64,000 bases of DNA. Origin: Pachyseris speciosa (taxonomy: Eukaryota; Cnidaria; Anthozoa; Scleractinia; Pachyseridae). A program made the position numbers and the translations under genes. Where the stretch lies: positions 646,001-710,000 of the forward strand of contig JAEMWC010000341.1 in NCBI GenBank assembly GCA_016490735.1. Reading direction: 5' to 3'. The notes beneath the pieces are model-generated. The model was not told the DNA's origin. It saw only the letters and a list, made by a program, of their open reading frames with translations, and made no database searches. Below, piece after piece: positions 1 through 10,656 of the stretch (position 1 is its first letter; each line of letters opens with the position of its first letter).

Positions 1-408
1 TAAAGAAATCCCACAAAGTTAAAAATAATCTTCTATAACAGCTATGTTGTTTGAACTCCCAGAGTTGCCAGAAACTCAAAACACAAGCATAGTAGTACAT
101 TTGCTGGTCACGTGTTTAATGATGTCATAGTACTGCTCAGAATATCTTTACAAACAAATCACTTAAATTTTGGCACCCTTAATTGTATGTCTCTCAAAGA
201 AAGCTGTTCACTTCCCAGGAAAGAGTATTCATTCAAAGGAATATCGAAATGTACGAGAAAATGGAACTTGCGAAGTTCAACATGTGCTAGCTTGCAGATC
301 ATGATATTTTCTCGTGTGTACGAAATCATTTGAATTTGTAAAAAAGTTTAAACCTCACAATTAGTATCCTCTCTCAACTTTCTTCTTCCAAGATTGTGTT
401 TCTTTGTG
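1..408. other. No gene seen
   Basis: AT-rich sequence with no recognisable domain, RNA or repeat. The short open frames here look like chance. Confidence 0.5.
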
Positions 409-411
409 TAA

Positions 412-849
412 AGCCCCGTTCAAACGGTAATGATAGTTGATGATAGTCGATGATAGTTTTACCTATCACGCGCGTTTGAACACAATCATGCACTATCATC
501 GACTATCATGAATTATCATTCACTTTGAGCCTGCTCAAAAATCTCATGATAGTCGATGATAGTTTTTGCCGTTTGACCGCGCGCATAATAGTTGATGATA
601 GTTACTATCATCGACTATCATGCCCCCGTTTGATGGTAGTCGATGTTAGTTTTAACTATCATGCGCGTTTGAACACGAACTATCATGCACTATCACCGAC
701 TATCATCAACTATCATGCAGTTTGAACATGTTCAAATTCGACATGATAGTTGATGACAGTTTTTGCCGTTTGAACGCAGACATGACAGTCAATGACAGTG
801 AATGATAGTTTAAACTATCATCAACTATCATGACCGTTTGAACGGGGCT
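412..849. mobile_element. Harbinger-like MITE, TAA target duplication
   Basis: The ends are inverted copies of AGCCCCGTTCAAACGG and both flanks carry the 3 bp direct repeat TAA (409-411 and 850-852). The interior is almost wholly built from variants of GATAGTTGATGATAGT and their complements, with several internal 'cgtttgaac' blocks, so the 438 bp element can fold in many registers. No ORF. A 3 bp TWA duplication is typical of PIF/Harbinger elements; the superfamily is inferred from that alone. Confidence 0.8.
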
Positions 850-852
850 TAA

Positions 853-1638
853 ATCACGTTAGTTTCCCTCTTTTTGTTTCTTTTAATTTTAACATCTCAG
901 TTTCGCGTTAACTTCCTTTATTGGGAAGTAATTCTTCCTGCAATTCGCGTTAATTTGATTAATACGAGCGTTAATTTCCTATGATAAAAAACCTGTAAAT
1001 AATGATCCACGATCAAGAAATTGAAATATTCACCAAACCTTATTTTGACAGACTTGAGCATTCAACTCATAATGATTTTATTGCGTGACTCATTGCTTAA
1101 AACAACTAAGTTATTCCCAGCTAAATAAAGCTGATATTCTTGAGTAAACTTTCCCACAAATGCAAACAACTAGAAATGACGTCCCAAGACTTCGTTTAAT
1201 TTTCGAGTATTTTCCCAAGCGATCATTTGTATTGAATTAACAGTACAAAGCGCGCTAGTGGAACAAACGCAGCACAGAACAAGAGAAAGCACTCGAAAGT
1301 AACACAAATGTCCTCGCCATTGCAGTCTTATCTTCGTTATTGGTTTTCCTCTTTTTATACTAATTTTTTGTGCAGTGAAAAGGAATTATGAAACAATAAG
1401 TTTTTCGCTCATAGTTGCGTTTTGTTGTATGTTAAAAATTGCATTAATCATTAAGGGAAACATCCGTGAGATATGTTCGAAATACTCAAAAACTAAAGCA
1501 AAAATGAAAAAAAAATTTGTTGCGTCGCTTTTTTGTAGAGAGAAAGCAGCTTCGGACAACATAACATATAGCCACACATCACCCAATTTTCATTTTGGAA
1601 CAAAAACGATACTAGAACAAGCCATAACCTTCGCTTTA
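853..1638. other. No gene seen
   Basis: AT-rich spacer between two miniature elements. The ORFs around 1375-1641 are low-complexity and show no family features. Confidence 0.5.
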
Positions 1639-1641
1639 TAA

Positions 1642-2026
1642 AGCCCCGGCTACACGTTCAAACATTATTATAAAACATTTGTTGGATGAACAATGTTAGA
1701 ACGTGTAGCATGCATGTTTGATGACGTTTCTTCAACATTTTTTGTTGGAAGAATGTTTTGATTGCGATCAAACATTTTCTCCAACATACAACAAATGTTG
1801 AAGCGTGTAGCCGCCCTTTCAACATTGTATTGTAAAGACCAATCAGAGTTAAGGGCCCAGTCTCCAATCCAAAAGCCTATTAGCAGAGGTGGAAATTGTT
1901 GAAGTCAGACCCCCGAAGCGACGTTTTTCCAGCAATGTTATATGCGTGTCCAACATTGTTAGAAGCGTTCTTACAACAATGTTGGGTCGTGTTCTTCTAA
2001 CAATGTTACAACGTGTAGCCGGGGCT
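1642..2026. mobile_element. Harbinger-like MITE (second family), TAA target duplication
   Basis: Terminal inverted repeats AGCCCCGGCTACACGTT and its complement, with TAA direct repeats at 1639-1641 and 2027-2029. Inside are repeated ACATTTGTTGGA / AACAATGTT motifs in both orientations and 'cgtgtagc' blocks. The terminal AGCCCCG and TAA target match the element at 412-849, but the body is unrelated, so it is a sister family rather than a copy. Confidence 0.8.
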
Positions 2027-2445
2027 TAAGCGTCGCGTCCTTATGTTTTTACCTTAATACCACTTTGGTAACGGAAGAATTGTTCGGGAACTTTCGGCTA
2101 ACTATACAGCGGGATTAGCGTGAAATATGTTAACAGGGGATTGGTAGAAAAATCATCGAAGCAGGATTTAGAAACATTCTAGCAGAAATACAGTAAGTCG
2201 AAGATAAGAAAGGATTCAGGAAGCATAAAAGCCATAAATGCTGCACATTCGATTAAAATTTAAACGTAGCGGAATCAACTTGTCATTCGCCGGAGGGCCT
2301 CATGCTTGCTGCTTAGAACGAAGGACTCTTTTGCTACAATGGCCGAGAATTTATCCTGCTTATAAATCATTCATCATGTTCATTTAAATATACCAGGCAG
2401 GGGGTAAGGGCCTGTCAGTTCGATCGAGGTGAAGACATACCTCTT

Positions 2446-2598
2446 ACTTACCGAGTTCGAGGTCCGTCCTGTAAGTTACGGACCGAGTTTTTTCCTTTTG
2501 ATTTATGACGCGCGCTTCGCGCTTGGGCCATAAATTAATGGGAAAAAACGAGGATCCGTAACTTACAGTACGGACCGGGAAAACGAGGTTAGTAAGAT
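2446..2598. repeat. Imperfect ~50 bp-arm inverted repeat
   Basis: The left arm holds GTCCGTCCTGTAAGTTACGG and the right arm its near complement CCGTAACTTACAGTACGGAC, with matching 'acttaccgag' and 'gttagtaag' outer ends around a short GC-rich centre (cgcgcgcttcgcgc). This is probably a small foldback element. No clear target duplication was found. Sequence just right of it (to about 2870) contains further partial inverted copies of 'agatataataaatatt'. Confidence 0.6.
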
Positions 2599-2599
2599 A

Positions 2600-4560
2600 T
2601 TTATTATATCTCTGAGGTTAATCCGGCGCGCGGGAAAGAAACCTTGTTGAAGTCAAACGGGCCGTACTGTAGAATACGACCCACAAAATCGACCAAACAC
2701 AGCGTTCGTATTAAGTGAGAGATATAATAAATATTCGTATTCTCGGTATTGAACTGGATCTAGCGCGAAGTGGAGGCTCTTGCGGGGGAATACATTTACA
2801 TATGAAAAGTTCCCCCGCTTAAGCCTCGTATGCACGCTAGTTCCAGGCCATCACGGAGATTACGAATACGGTCTAATATTGTAAAGGTTGGGGTCACCGA
2901 GAGACATGATGCGTAGTATAACGATTATTTTTCTTTCTTTTGTTTTTCAGTGCCTATGTCACATGCTTTATGTGGCCCGGTTAGTCAGTCACTCCATTTG
3001 ATGACAGAAGATTGGTGTCAAAAGGCGAGAAACTAAGCCACTGATTTCGTTGGCAAACTGTAGATGGGGGTAATATTCTGCGCAATAATGTTTCGAATTT
3101 TTAAATCTAGAAATGATTTGTAAGAACGTAAAACATTAAAGATGCCGAACTCTTCATGTTTACGGTTTGATATTGAATTGTAGCACGTACCAAATAAATT
3201 AAGGAAGATAACGATTTCCTTTTGTGTTTATGTCCAATGAAGATCCCAGTCCCTTTCACATCCAGTCTTCTCTCGCCCACAAACAATTACATACTGACTT
3301 GGAACGAGTTTTATTTGCGGAGACAGCACACCACGGGGGTACGTAAGAGGGAAACAGAGATGCAAGGGGTCCTACGATCCCAACTATAAAGGTACTGTCA
3401 GGCTAGTAAGTATCAATTCTTCATGCAACCTTTGTTAAGAAGAGAGTCGGACTCAACACCCAACGCAAGCAGAAGCACAGCTGTAAGAGCAAACACTATG
3501 GCCCGTGAACTGTGCAACGTTAATGCAAAATGACACACGAGCAATTTTGAGTTTTCGCGCAGCTTGATCCTGTGATCTTATTTCTTATTAAACCAGTTCG
3601 GATGCTCAACCACTGAGCCAGCACAGGAGACTCGTGACAGCTGAGCCTTGACCTGAACGTCCTTCACGCTGCTACGATCCCGGGCTAGGATCAAGTAAAT
3701 GTCGAAAGGATACATATTTGCAGCGAGAGGAAATGAGAAGGAATATTTTAAGGGTGGTGAAGGATGTTATATTTCTGTAAATGACACTCGAAAGCCTTAC
3801 GCGCAAAACAAACAATCGTCTAAAGGCTCCTTCCCATAAGATAATCCCACGCACAGGACAAGCTTCCCAAGAGGTTTGCATATTGTTTGTATTAGAATGT
3901 GAAGATAGTTTATTCTTATATTCTCTTTTACAGTGTTTGAAATTCTGACTAATGTGCGATAAACGTCTCCAAAAGAAGTACTGGAATAACAACTGATAAA
4001 AAGTTGTAGAAAACGTAATGACACTATAGACTATTTTTACTGGATGTTGGCAATTTTTGTCTACTAAAATGGCCCATCTCTGTCTATTTTTGATTGATTG
4101 GAATCACGGATAACCTTGACACTTTATTAAATAACCGGTCAACTGTGTTTGGCTGGTGTAGAGTCTCTGCCAGGCCACTGAGCGAATTCCTCTACGGAAA
4201 ATACAACTCCATTCTCTTGCTAAGCGAGGCCTTGCTTAACCACGCTGTTAAAGCGTAAGGAATAAGAAATGCCTTCAAAGGTAAGGTCTTTACGTTTAGA
4301 GATCAAAGAGGTTAAGGTTTACATGAGTCTGTGAATTGACTAAATCTTTTTAGTCATTTTGAAGTGAACCTAGATCACAGGCGAGCCACACAATCTGTTA
4401 GTGTAAGTCCTTGTTATTATCTGGTAATTGCATGGCATTTGGCGTATCTTTTCATAGTGGCATTGAGCGTCACTGTGCCAAATAACCAATCAGAAAGCAG
4501 TATTTGGCTGAGGAACCAATCACGGAGCAGAAGCAAAACTTTCCTGAGGGGTGAGGGGGT
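2600..4560. other. No gene seen
   Basis: Non-coding by eye. Apart from short inverted motifs at 2600-2870 nothing is recognisable; the ORFs at 3672-4024 are overlapping frames without domain character. Confidence 0.45.
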
Positions 4561-4567
4561 GAAGAGG

Positions 4568-4710
4568 GTGACAAAATCCGACGCTAGGGAGGGGTAGAGA
4601 GAGTGACAAAATTTGTCGCTAGGGAGTAGTAGGGAGGGTGACAAAATCCGTCGCTATGGAAGGGTAGGGACGGTGACAAAAAAAATCCGTCGCTAGGGAG
4701 GATTGGGTAG
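4568..4710. repeat. Four-unit minisatellite (~35 bp unit)
   Basis: Four degenerate units, each beginning GTGACAAAAT and containing 'cgtcgctaggga', start near 4568, 4603, 4638 and 4673. It lies directly downstream (in element orientation) of the Penelope-like element's 3' end. Confidence 0.75.
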
Positions 4711-4799
4711 GTAGAGTAAAAATAAATAAAAAAAGGAGGGTGGGTGACAACGTTTGGTTCAAAAAAGATAAAAATTTAAAAATTTATGAATAAGAAACA

Positions 4800-4823
4800 T
4801 TTCGGTCTCTCGACCTTCGTCAG
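4800..4823 (-). ncRNA. Hammerhead-like core in PLE 3' region
   Basis: The minus strand reads CTGACGA, then a 4 bp stem GGTC/GACC closed by GAGA, then GAAA, which is the layout of a hammerhead core (CUGANGA, stem II, GAAA). One extra A sits before stem II and I cannot find a convincing stem I, so it may be an inactive relic. The same 24 bases recur at 30436-30459. Known biology: many Penelope-like elements carry hammerhead motifs in their terminal repeats. Confidence 0.4.
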
Positions 4824-5462
4824 TTACAAACAGAATGTTAAAAACCAGGAGTCCATCATGGGCTCCTGTAAAAACCTACGACTTAAATACGATTTTACAA
4901 CAATGGTTACAAATTACATACAGGTTACGTAACTAAGACAATGATAGTGGTAACGAAAATGAAACAAAAAAAATAGATGTACAAAAAGTATGAAACAACT
5001 ACGGTAGATTAACAGGATGCGAAATAACAAAAAATAATAGAACTAGTGATAAATGTTATGTAATTGTAACAGCGCGACAGGTTCCCCATCAAGGGTCTCT
5101 GAATCACCATACCTGTCAGTATCATAACAAAATCCCTAAAGAGGGCCCTTAAACAATAAGTAATAATTTCCCAACAAAGAGCCTTTGAATGACCTGGCTA
5201 GCACAAAAATAACAGAATCCCCAAAAGAGGGCCCCTGAGCGCTGAAACAACTACAAGTTCTAAAGATTACAATTAATGAGTCGGTACGCCCTGACTTATT
5301 AAAATACATATAAAAATAAATTCACTGCTAATGAGCACTTTAAGAAAATCGCAACCTATTGTCCAAACTCTGCTGAAATTAAGTATAATGGATGCGGTTT
5401 TTTGAATGAAATTCTTGTCTTTTATTAAGTCCATAAGGTGAAAGGGAAAACAACTGCGCACT

Positions 5463-5903
5463 TCAGCATGCTTCATTCGTAATTAATAACTGTTCAGTGT
5501 TTTCGGACGTGTTAGTTTGGATTTGATCTATACATTGAAATGTTAAGTCCGATAGCACGTGTGGAGTTCGGTTGAAGTGTGTGGCGACCTCGCAAGTCCT
5601 CTTATTTGTTCTCGTGGACGATTTGTGATTTCTAAATCTAACTTTAAATTCCGTGGTGGTCGAGCCAACATACTGGAGATTGCATTTCTTACAATGAACC
5701 AAATAAATCACATTTGAGGAATTACAGGAAAGTTTCTGCCGAACGAAATAGGTTTTACCAGTTTGTACGCTAGCAAAAGTTTGAGAGTTGACAAAGACGT
5801 TCTTACAAAGATCGCATCTAGATTTAGCACATGTGAAACAGCCGGCTGCATGTGGATGCTGTATTTGATTGAAGCGAGCTCTTACTGCACTTAGAAGGTG
5901 CAA
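5463..5903 (-). pseudogene. PLE GIY-YIG endonuclease domain
   Basis: The 146-codon frame contains the GIY-YIG signature in Penelope form: VIYLVHCKKCNLQYVGST (about residues 65-82), followed by the conserved arginine and histidine in KVRFRNHKSS. A cysteine-rich stretch (CAKSRCDLC) precedes it, as in other PLEs. The C-terminal part aligns by eye with the usual 'E/H...F' region. The domain itself looks intact, but it is out of frame with the upstream polymerase, so the element cannot make a full polyprotein. In intact elements the domain nicks the target DNA for retrotransposition. Confidence 0.8.
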
Positions 5904-6660
5904 AAATTTCTTTGAGGTTCTTAGGTCTGCGAAAAGATGAAATAATAGAATTCGGTGGGAAAAGCTCCCTAAGTTTTGGGGATGAAAGCAAAAGATGAAT
6001 ATGCTTTTTGATTAACCCATTAATAGACGGTAAATTGGGATTATATGTGAGAACAGAAGGAAAAATCTTTTTAGAATCCTTGACTTTGACTTTAAGTAAG
6101 TCATTTCTCGGAATATTCGCTGCCCTAGAAAATTCACGTGATACCAGTTCTGCCGAATATCCCTGTTCAATTAGGTAGCCCTTGTACTCCTCCAGTCTTT
6201 TGGCGAGAAAATCGTCCTCAGAACAATTCCTACGTAGTCTCGAGGCGACCCCAAAGGGGATCGCTTTGAAAACATGCTTAGGATGGGCACTGGACGGAGA
6301 AAGATACAAGTGGCTATCAGTAGGCTTAGAATAAACATCAGTTTGGATATGACCATCTGCCAAATGGAGTGTGACATCTAAAAATTGAGTTTGCTTGCGG
6401 AATAAATTTAGTGGTGGGGTACAACGAATTAATGTACTCAGTGAAAGAATTCAGCGCGGCAAGACCCTGTTGCCAGAGATCAAAGATATCATCACGATAT
6501 CTCCACCATTGTGAGGGCTTAATAGGGCCACAATGCTTAGCTTTGTGGTCTATTTCACCCATAGCTATATCGGCATAGCTACAGGCATTTTTGGGTCCCA
6601 TAGCTGTGCCGTGAACTTGAAGTGCAGTAAGAGCTCGCTTCCGTTGTAACAGTACTTACT
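5824..6660 (-). pseudogene. PLE reverse transcriptase, C-terminal half, frameshifted
   Basis: Across at least three frames the minus strand encodes polymerase motif B (HGTAMGPKNACSYADIAMG, beginning near 6610), the catalytic box as WWRYRDDIFDLW (near 6500), and the thumb/connection region ending SIISSFRRPKNLKEIF (near 5900). The double aspartate of the catalytic box is kept. Motifs upstream of B are absent because the element is truncated at about 6660. Frame breaks near 6604 and 6350 make it non-functional. Template-primed reverse transcription would be the role in an intact copy. Confidence 0.75.
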
Positions 6661-7090
6661 CTTTGCGTTCTTGCTCGAATAAGTTACTTCATGATCCGAG
6701 ATCTAAGCTAAAGTCCTATGGCGATCGAAGATTTTCCATTGCAGGACCTAAATTATGGAACAGCATACCAGCTTTTTTAAGGAATGCTAATTTTTTGAAT
6801 TCCTTTAAAAAACAATTAAAGACCTATTTATTTCAACAGGCTTTTCCTTAATTTGTAAATAGATTTTTTTCCCACACTTATGTATGCATTTTATACATAT
6901 GTAGATATATATATATATGTGTGTTTTAGACATTTATCTTTTATTCTTGTTATTATTAGTTCTACATTCATATCCCTATTGTTGTAATTTTTAAAATTGT
7001 ATCTCTATGCATTTTAGTAATATTGTAAAGCGCCTAGAACAGCTAGCGATATAGGCGCTATAGAAATAAAGTTTATTATCTATTATCATT
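6651..7090 (+). mobile_element. L2/CR1-like LINE 3' end, heavily truncated
   Basis: A short frame (6663-6851) holds the C-terminal signature of CR1/L2-type elements, RRFSIAGPKLWNSIPAFLRN followed by FKKQLKTYLFQQAF. It ends in a 3' UTR with the hairpin-like AAAGCGCCTAGAA / GGCGCTATAGAAATAAA and a short repeated tail (attatctattatcatta). Only the last ~60 codons plus the 3' UTR are present, the usual product of incomplete reverse transcription. Confidence 0.8.
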
Positions 7091-7094
7091 ATTA

Positions 7095-7747
7095 CTTTCG
7101 CGATTATTCCAGTTTTTTCAACTTGTTAAATGTTGGTGAACTATCCAGGAACTAGATTACTATGAAGAGCGTTAAAGTAAAGAAAAAGAAAGAAAATTTT
7201 GCATCATGTGCTCACATTCTCGCCAAAACCTAAAATTTGGCCATTTCACGTTGTTGTTTGCAGAGGACGGCAAAGAAATGTACCAAAATGTAAAACGCAC
7301 GTGTAGAGCTATTGTTTTTGCTCATTAATGTTCGGTGACGTTCTCGTTGACGTTCCCATCCTCGTTTCTTAAACTCCCAAATAAAAAGCTTAACAACGAG
7401 GACGGCGACGGCAACGAGAACGCCACAAAACAATAGGCTCAATGAGCAAAAAGAATTAGTCTGCAGGTGCGTTGTACGTTTTAGTACATTTCGTTGCCGT
7501 CCTCAGCTTAACACTCCTACGTGAAATAAGGTTTAATTTAGGTTTTGTGGAGATGACGGTGAACGTTTCTTTCTTTTTCCCAACTCTTCAACGCTGTTTT
7601 TACTAATTTAGCTCCAGGATAGTTCGCCAGCATTTTACAAGTTAAACAAGTTGGAAAAATTGCGAAAGAGTTACAATAACGAGAAGTTACATTTTGAAAT
7701 GACGTTTTCGTTGCCCTTGCCGTCGTCGTTGCTTAAGCTCTCTAAAA
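7095..7747. mobile_element. Foldback/MITE element, family F
   Basis: The two halves are inverted copies. In the left half CCAAAATGTAAAACGCACGT and GACGTTCTCGTTGACGTTCC are mirrored in the right half. The right end reads GCCGTCGTCGTTGCTTAAGC and ends in CTCTCT. The left end lacks that outermost segment and abuts the LINE tail, so the copy is truncated on the left. The same family makes up 16277-17587. No ORF. Confidence 0.75.
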
Positions 7748-7749
7748 CT

Positions 7750-8550
7750 AGTCGATGCCCTAGAGACAGCCCTGATCTCGCAGTGTTTGTCCCTGAAGTT
7801 GCTATTCAACATGACACATTTGCTTTCACAAACACTTTCGCAGTACTCCCAAGCATTCAGTCTGGATGAGAAACGGCTGGATGGAATCGACTGTCAATTT
7901 TCAGAGATTTAAAGCTTGTAACGGCAACACCTATGCTTTGAATTCGGTTCATGAATATATTCACAGGCAAGTGTCCTGCTCGACCTTAATCGTGCTATTT
8001 TTTCTATTTTTTTTTTTTTTTATTATTATTCTAAACTTTGGCCCCTGAAATACTATTTCAAATTGGTTAATGCTAGTCCTGCAGGCTTGGGACCTACATG
8101 CCTCTACGCCGGTCTCGTAAAAAGGTTACGATTTGGCTGCTGCTGTGAACACGCGCTTACAGGATTGCCAAGTTTCTTATTACGTTAGCCATATTTGACA
8201 CTAAATATATCCATAATATTTGTCAGTAACAAGGACTTTTACTAATACCCTTAAAAATCTGGCTGCCTGAGGTTGAGGAAGATATACCCTGTGAAGATTA
8301 GTCAGTGAACGAATAGAAGGCCGTACTAGGTTACTGAGCTGAAGTATGGATGAAATAGCGTGTTAATTAGGCATTGATTGCAGTGGTTCGGATAGCAAAT
8401 ATGATCCGAATGTGTAAAGTAAGACCTTATTGGAAATGGACTTTACATGTAGGGTAATTCAAGCATGATGTCGATCAATGTACACGCCTGGACTTCGGTG
8501 TCTTCGAATTGTTATTCTGTATAACCAGCTAGGAGCAGTGATATCAATTG
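7750..8550. other. No gene seen
   Basis: A T-rich run around 8000-8030 is the only notable feature; no coding or RNA signature. Confidence 0.45.
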
Positions 8551-8555
8551 GCCCA

Positions 8556-8674
8556 GGGCCCAGTTGCTCGAAGCATGGTTAGCGCTAACCAGGGTTAAAT
8601 ACCATGACAACCTATAGGTATTAATACATCTTTACCGATGGTTAGCGCTAATTATGCATCGAGCAACTGAGCCC
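8556..8674. mobile_element. Short MITE with GGGCCC ends
   Basis: 119 bp with inverted termini GGGCCCAGTTGCTCGAAGCA and its near complement, each followed inward by the self-complementary GGTTAGCGCTAACC or a variant. The ends resemble those of the element at 39020-39268. No clear target duplication. Confidence 0.7.
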
Positions 8675-8954
8675 AGATCCTTATGTCTACGTCTATTTAC
8701 ACAATGTTTATTCAGGCTCACTCGACCGATATGATCAGCGTAACTTGGAGCGACTTAAGGCGACAAAGATAACCTCCAGCTAAAAAAAAAAGCGATTTGA
8801 GGGACGAATTTATTTGGCTTTACCTACGTATGTAAAATACGAAGTGACGTAAGAGCGGTCGGCGCAACGTAAATACGTTTCGAATTGTGTTGACTTAAGT
8901 AAAGCTAGTAGAATTTATCTACGACCGCAAGTAAAAATTTATGTTTGTATCAGT

Positions 8955-9445
8955 ATTTTGATGTCCATCAGCTTCGTCACAATCATGAGATAATCATATA
9001 GAGTTTATTTGCAAAATAATAGAAACGAAAAAGAGTATTATTATGATGAGATGGAGGGAAGACCTCCACAAGGGTTATGCAGATTACGGGTTGTACCATA
9101 TATAAACAAAGGTGCGTAGAACATATTAAATGTACATTTTAAAATTGTAGTAAAACTGGTTATATTTTTCTGATGATAAAACCGAATCTTGGCCTAAAAC
9201 CAAATAACAAAAACCTTTTGATAGTCACTATTTTTATGTTCACTAGCTTCGCCATAATCAAGAGATAATCACACGGAGTTAACACGTGCAATAATAAAAA
9301 ATTAATAAGAATATTACTAGAGTGAGAAGGCGAGGAGACATCTGCAAAGGCTTTTCAGATGACAGGTTGTTTCGTATAAACAAACGTGGGTAGGGCATTA
9401 AAGATGCATTTTAAATTGTAGCAAAATTGGATATATTTGTCCAAT
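8955..9445. repeat. Diverged ~220 bp direct duplication upstream of the GPCR
   Basis: Sequence 8955-9178 recurs at 9230-9445. Shared landmarks in order are 'agcttcgtcacaatcatgag', a 'gagataatca' block, 'tataaacaaaggtgcgta', and 'attttaaaattgtagtaaaa' with its second-copy variant. The copies are diverged with small indels. The second copy ends about 290 bp before the GPCR start codon. Confidence 0.7.
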
Positions 9446-9738
9446 AAAAGCATTAACAAACACCGGTGACGTTTTACCCATGAACTAAAACACAGCATGA
9501 CATCGTTTAAAATAGAAAGAAGGTCTAACAAAAAAATCCCCCTGCTTGTTCTCTGTTATCTTCTCATCTTAATTAATATTTGCTTATTTTGACGTGCTTC
9601 GCTTTCACAATTGACATCAGCAGGTGACCATCAGGATAAAATGACATCGAAAGCCAACTACTTTTATGATATTCGTCGTTGCTATAAACACAATCAAACT
9701 CATTTTATTCAACATCTAAACGTAGTCGTTCATGTGCG

Positions 9739-10656
9739 ATGGCAAACTTAACTGAAGGTGAGGAAAACCAGAAAACGTACAAAGAGCTGTTTTGTTCAGC
9801 CGAACTCACTGGTACAATACACACGCAGTTGATGTGTCTTTCAGCCTTAAACATCCTTCTGGCCATTACAGCCTGTCTTGGGAATACTCTGATCCTAGTT
9901 GCACTTAACAAGGAGTCTTCTCTTCATCCGCCGACCAAACTCTTGTTCCGTTGTTTAGCAGCGAGTGATCTGTGCGTTGGACTTCTCTCCGAACCTCTCA
10001 CTGTTGTTTATTGGTTGTCCCTGGTAAATGAACGCTGGGACATTTGTCGTTTCGCCTTAACCTCTGGTGTTACCACTTCATTAACGTTGTGTTCAGTATC
10101 ACTTGTAACACTGACTGCACTGAGCGTGGAGAGACTTCTCGCCCTGCTGTTGGGACTCAGGTACAGGCACGTTGTGACTTTGAAGCGTACTTATATAGTT
10201 GTGACTGTGGTTTGGGTTGTGTCGATATTCAGCACAACAACATACTTTTGGAACTATCTTATAATCATATGGTATAGATATATCGGTGTATTACTGTGTT
10301 TGTTAATTTCAACCTTTTCCTACGCAAAAATCTTCGCTACTCTGTACCAGTTTCGCTGCCAAGTGCAAAACCGCGAACGAACGAACCCTGCAAGTCAGAT
10401 CAACATGGCGCGCTACAGAAACGCACTGTCCAGTGCACTTTGGCTGCAGTTCGTGTTAATTCTTTGCTATCTGCCGTTTGGAATAACGGAGGCTTTGACT
10501 AGTCAAAAAGGACTAACATCCTCATTTTATGTTATCAGAGAAATTGCAACAACTTTAGTTTTTTTGAATTCGTCCTTAAACCCGATTCTTTACTGCTGGA
10601 AGATTAAAGAAGTCAGACAGGCAGTGAAAGGCACAGTTAGACAAATTTGCTGGTGA
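9739..10656 (+). CDS. Rhodopsin-family (class A) orphan GPCR, single exon
   Basis: 305 codons with seven hydrophobic segments and most class A landmarks: GN in TM1 (N49), LAASD in TM2 (D77), C103 at the top of TM3, SVERL after TM3 (E131-R132 in place of DRY), W159 in TM4, CYLP in TM6 (P246) and NPILY in TM7 (281-285). N3 sits in an N-glycosylation sequon (NLT). Oddities: the loop between TM4 and TM5 has no cysteine, so the usual TM3-loop disulphide cannot form; TM5 lacks the typical proline; the C-tail is very short. The start is the first ATG of an uninterrupted frame, with a possible TATA-like CTATAAACA about 60 bp upstream. Intronless receptors of this kind are abundant in cnidarians. It would sit in the plasma membrane; ligand unknown. 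Confidence 0.9.
   Translation: MANLTEGEENQKTYKELFCSAELTGTIHTQLMCLSALNILLAITACLGNTLILVALNKESSLHPPTKLLFRCLAASDLCVGLLSEPLTVVYWLSLVNERWDICRFALTSGVTTSLTLCSVSLVTLTALSVERLLALLLGLRYRHVVTLKRTYIVVTVVWVVSIFSTTTYFWNYLIIIWYRYIGVLLCLLISTFSYAKIFATLYQFRCQVQNRERTNPASQINMARYRNALSSALWLQFVLILCYLPFGITEALTSQKGLTSSFYVIREIATTLVFLNSSLNPILYCWKIKEVRQAVKGTVRQICW

Larger units (their letters stand above)
4755..6660 (-). mobile_element. Degenerate Penelope-like retroelement (PLE), 5' truncated
   Basis: On the minus strand a reverse transcriptase fragment (6660-5824) is followed by a GIY-YIG endonuclease (5903-5463), the order characteristic of Penelope-like elements. Then comes ~600 bp of untranslated sequence ending with a hammerhead-like motif (4800-4823) and an A/T-rich tail. 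Frames change at about 6604, 6350 and 5860, so the polyprotein is broken. The upstream (N-terminal) half of the polymerase is missing. At 6651 it abuts the 3' end of a plus-strand LINE. Confidence 0.85.

Noticed and set aside
4364..4644. Overlapping ORFs on both strands
   Set aside because: Frames through the GTGACAAAAT minisatellite.
7230..7442. 70-codon ORF with basic coiled stretch
   Set aside because: Lies wholly in the foldback family F arms.
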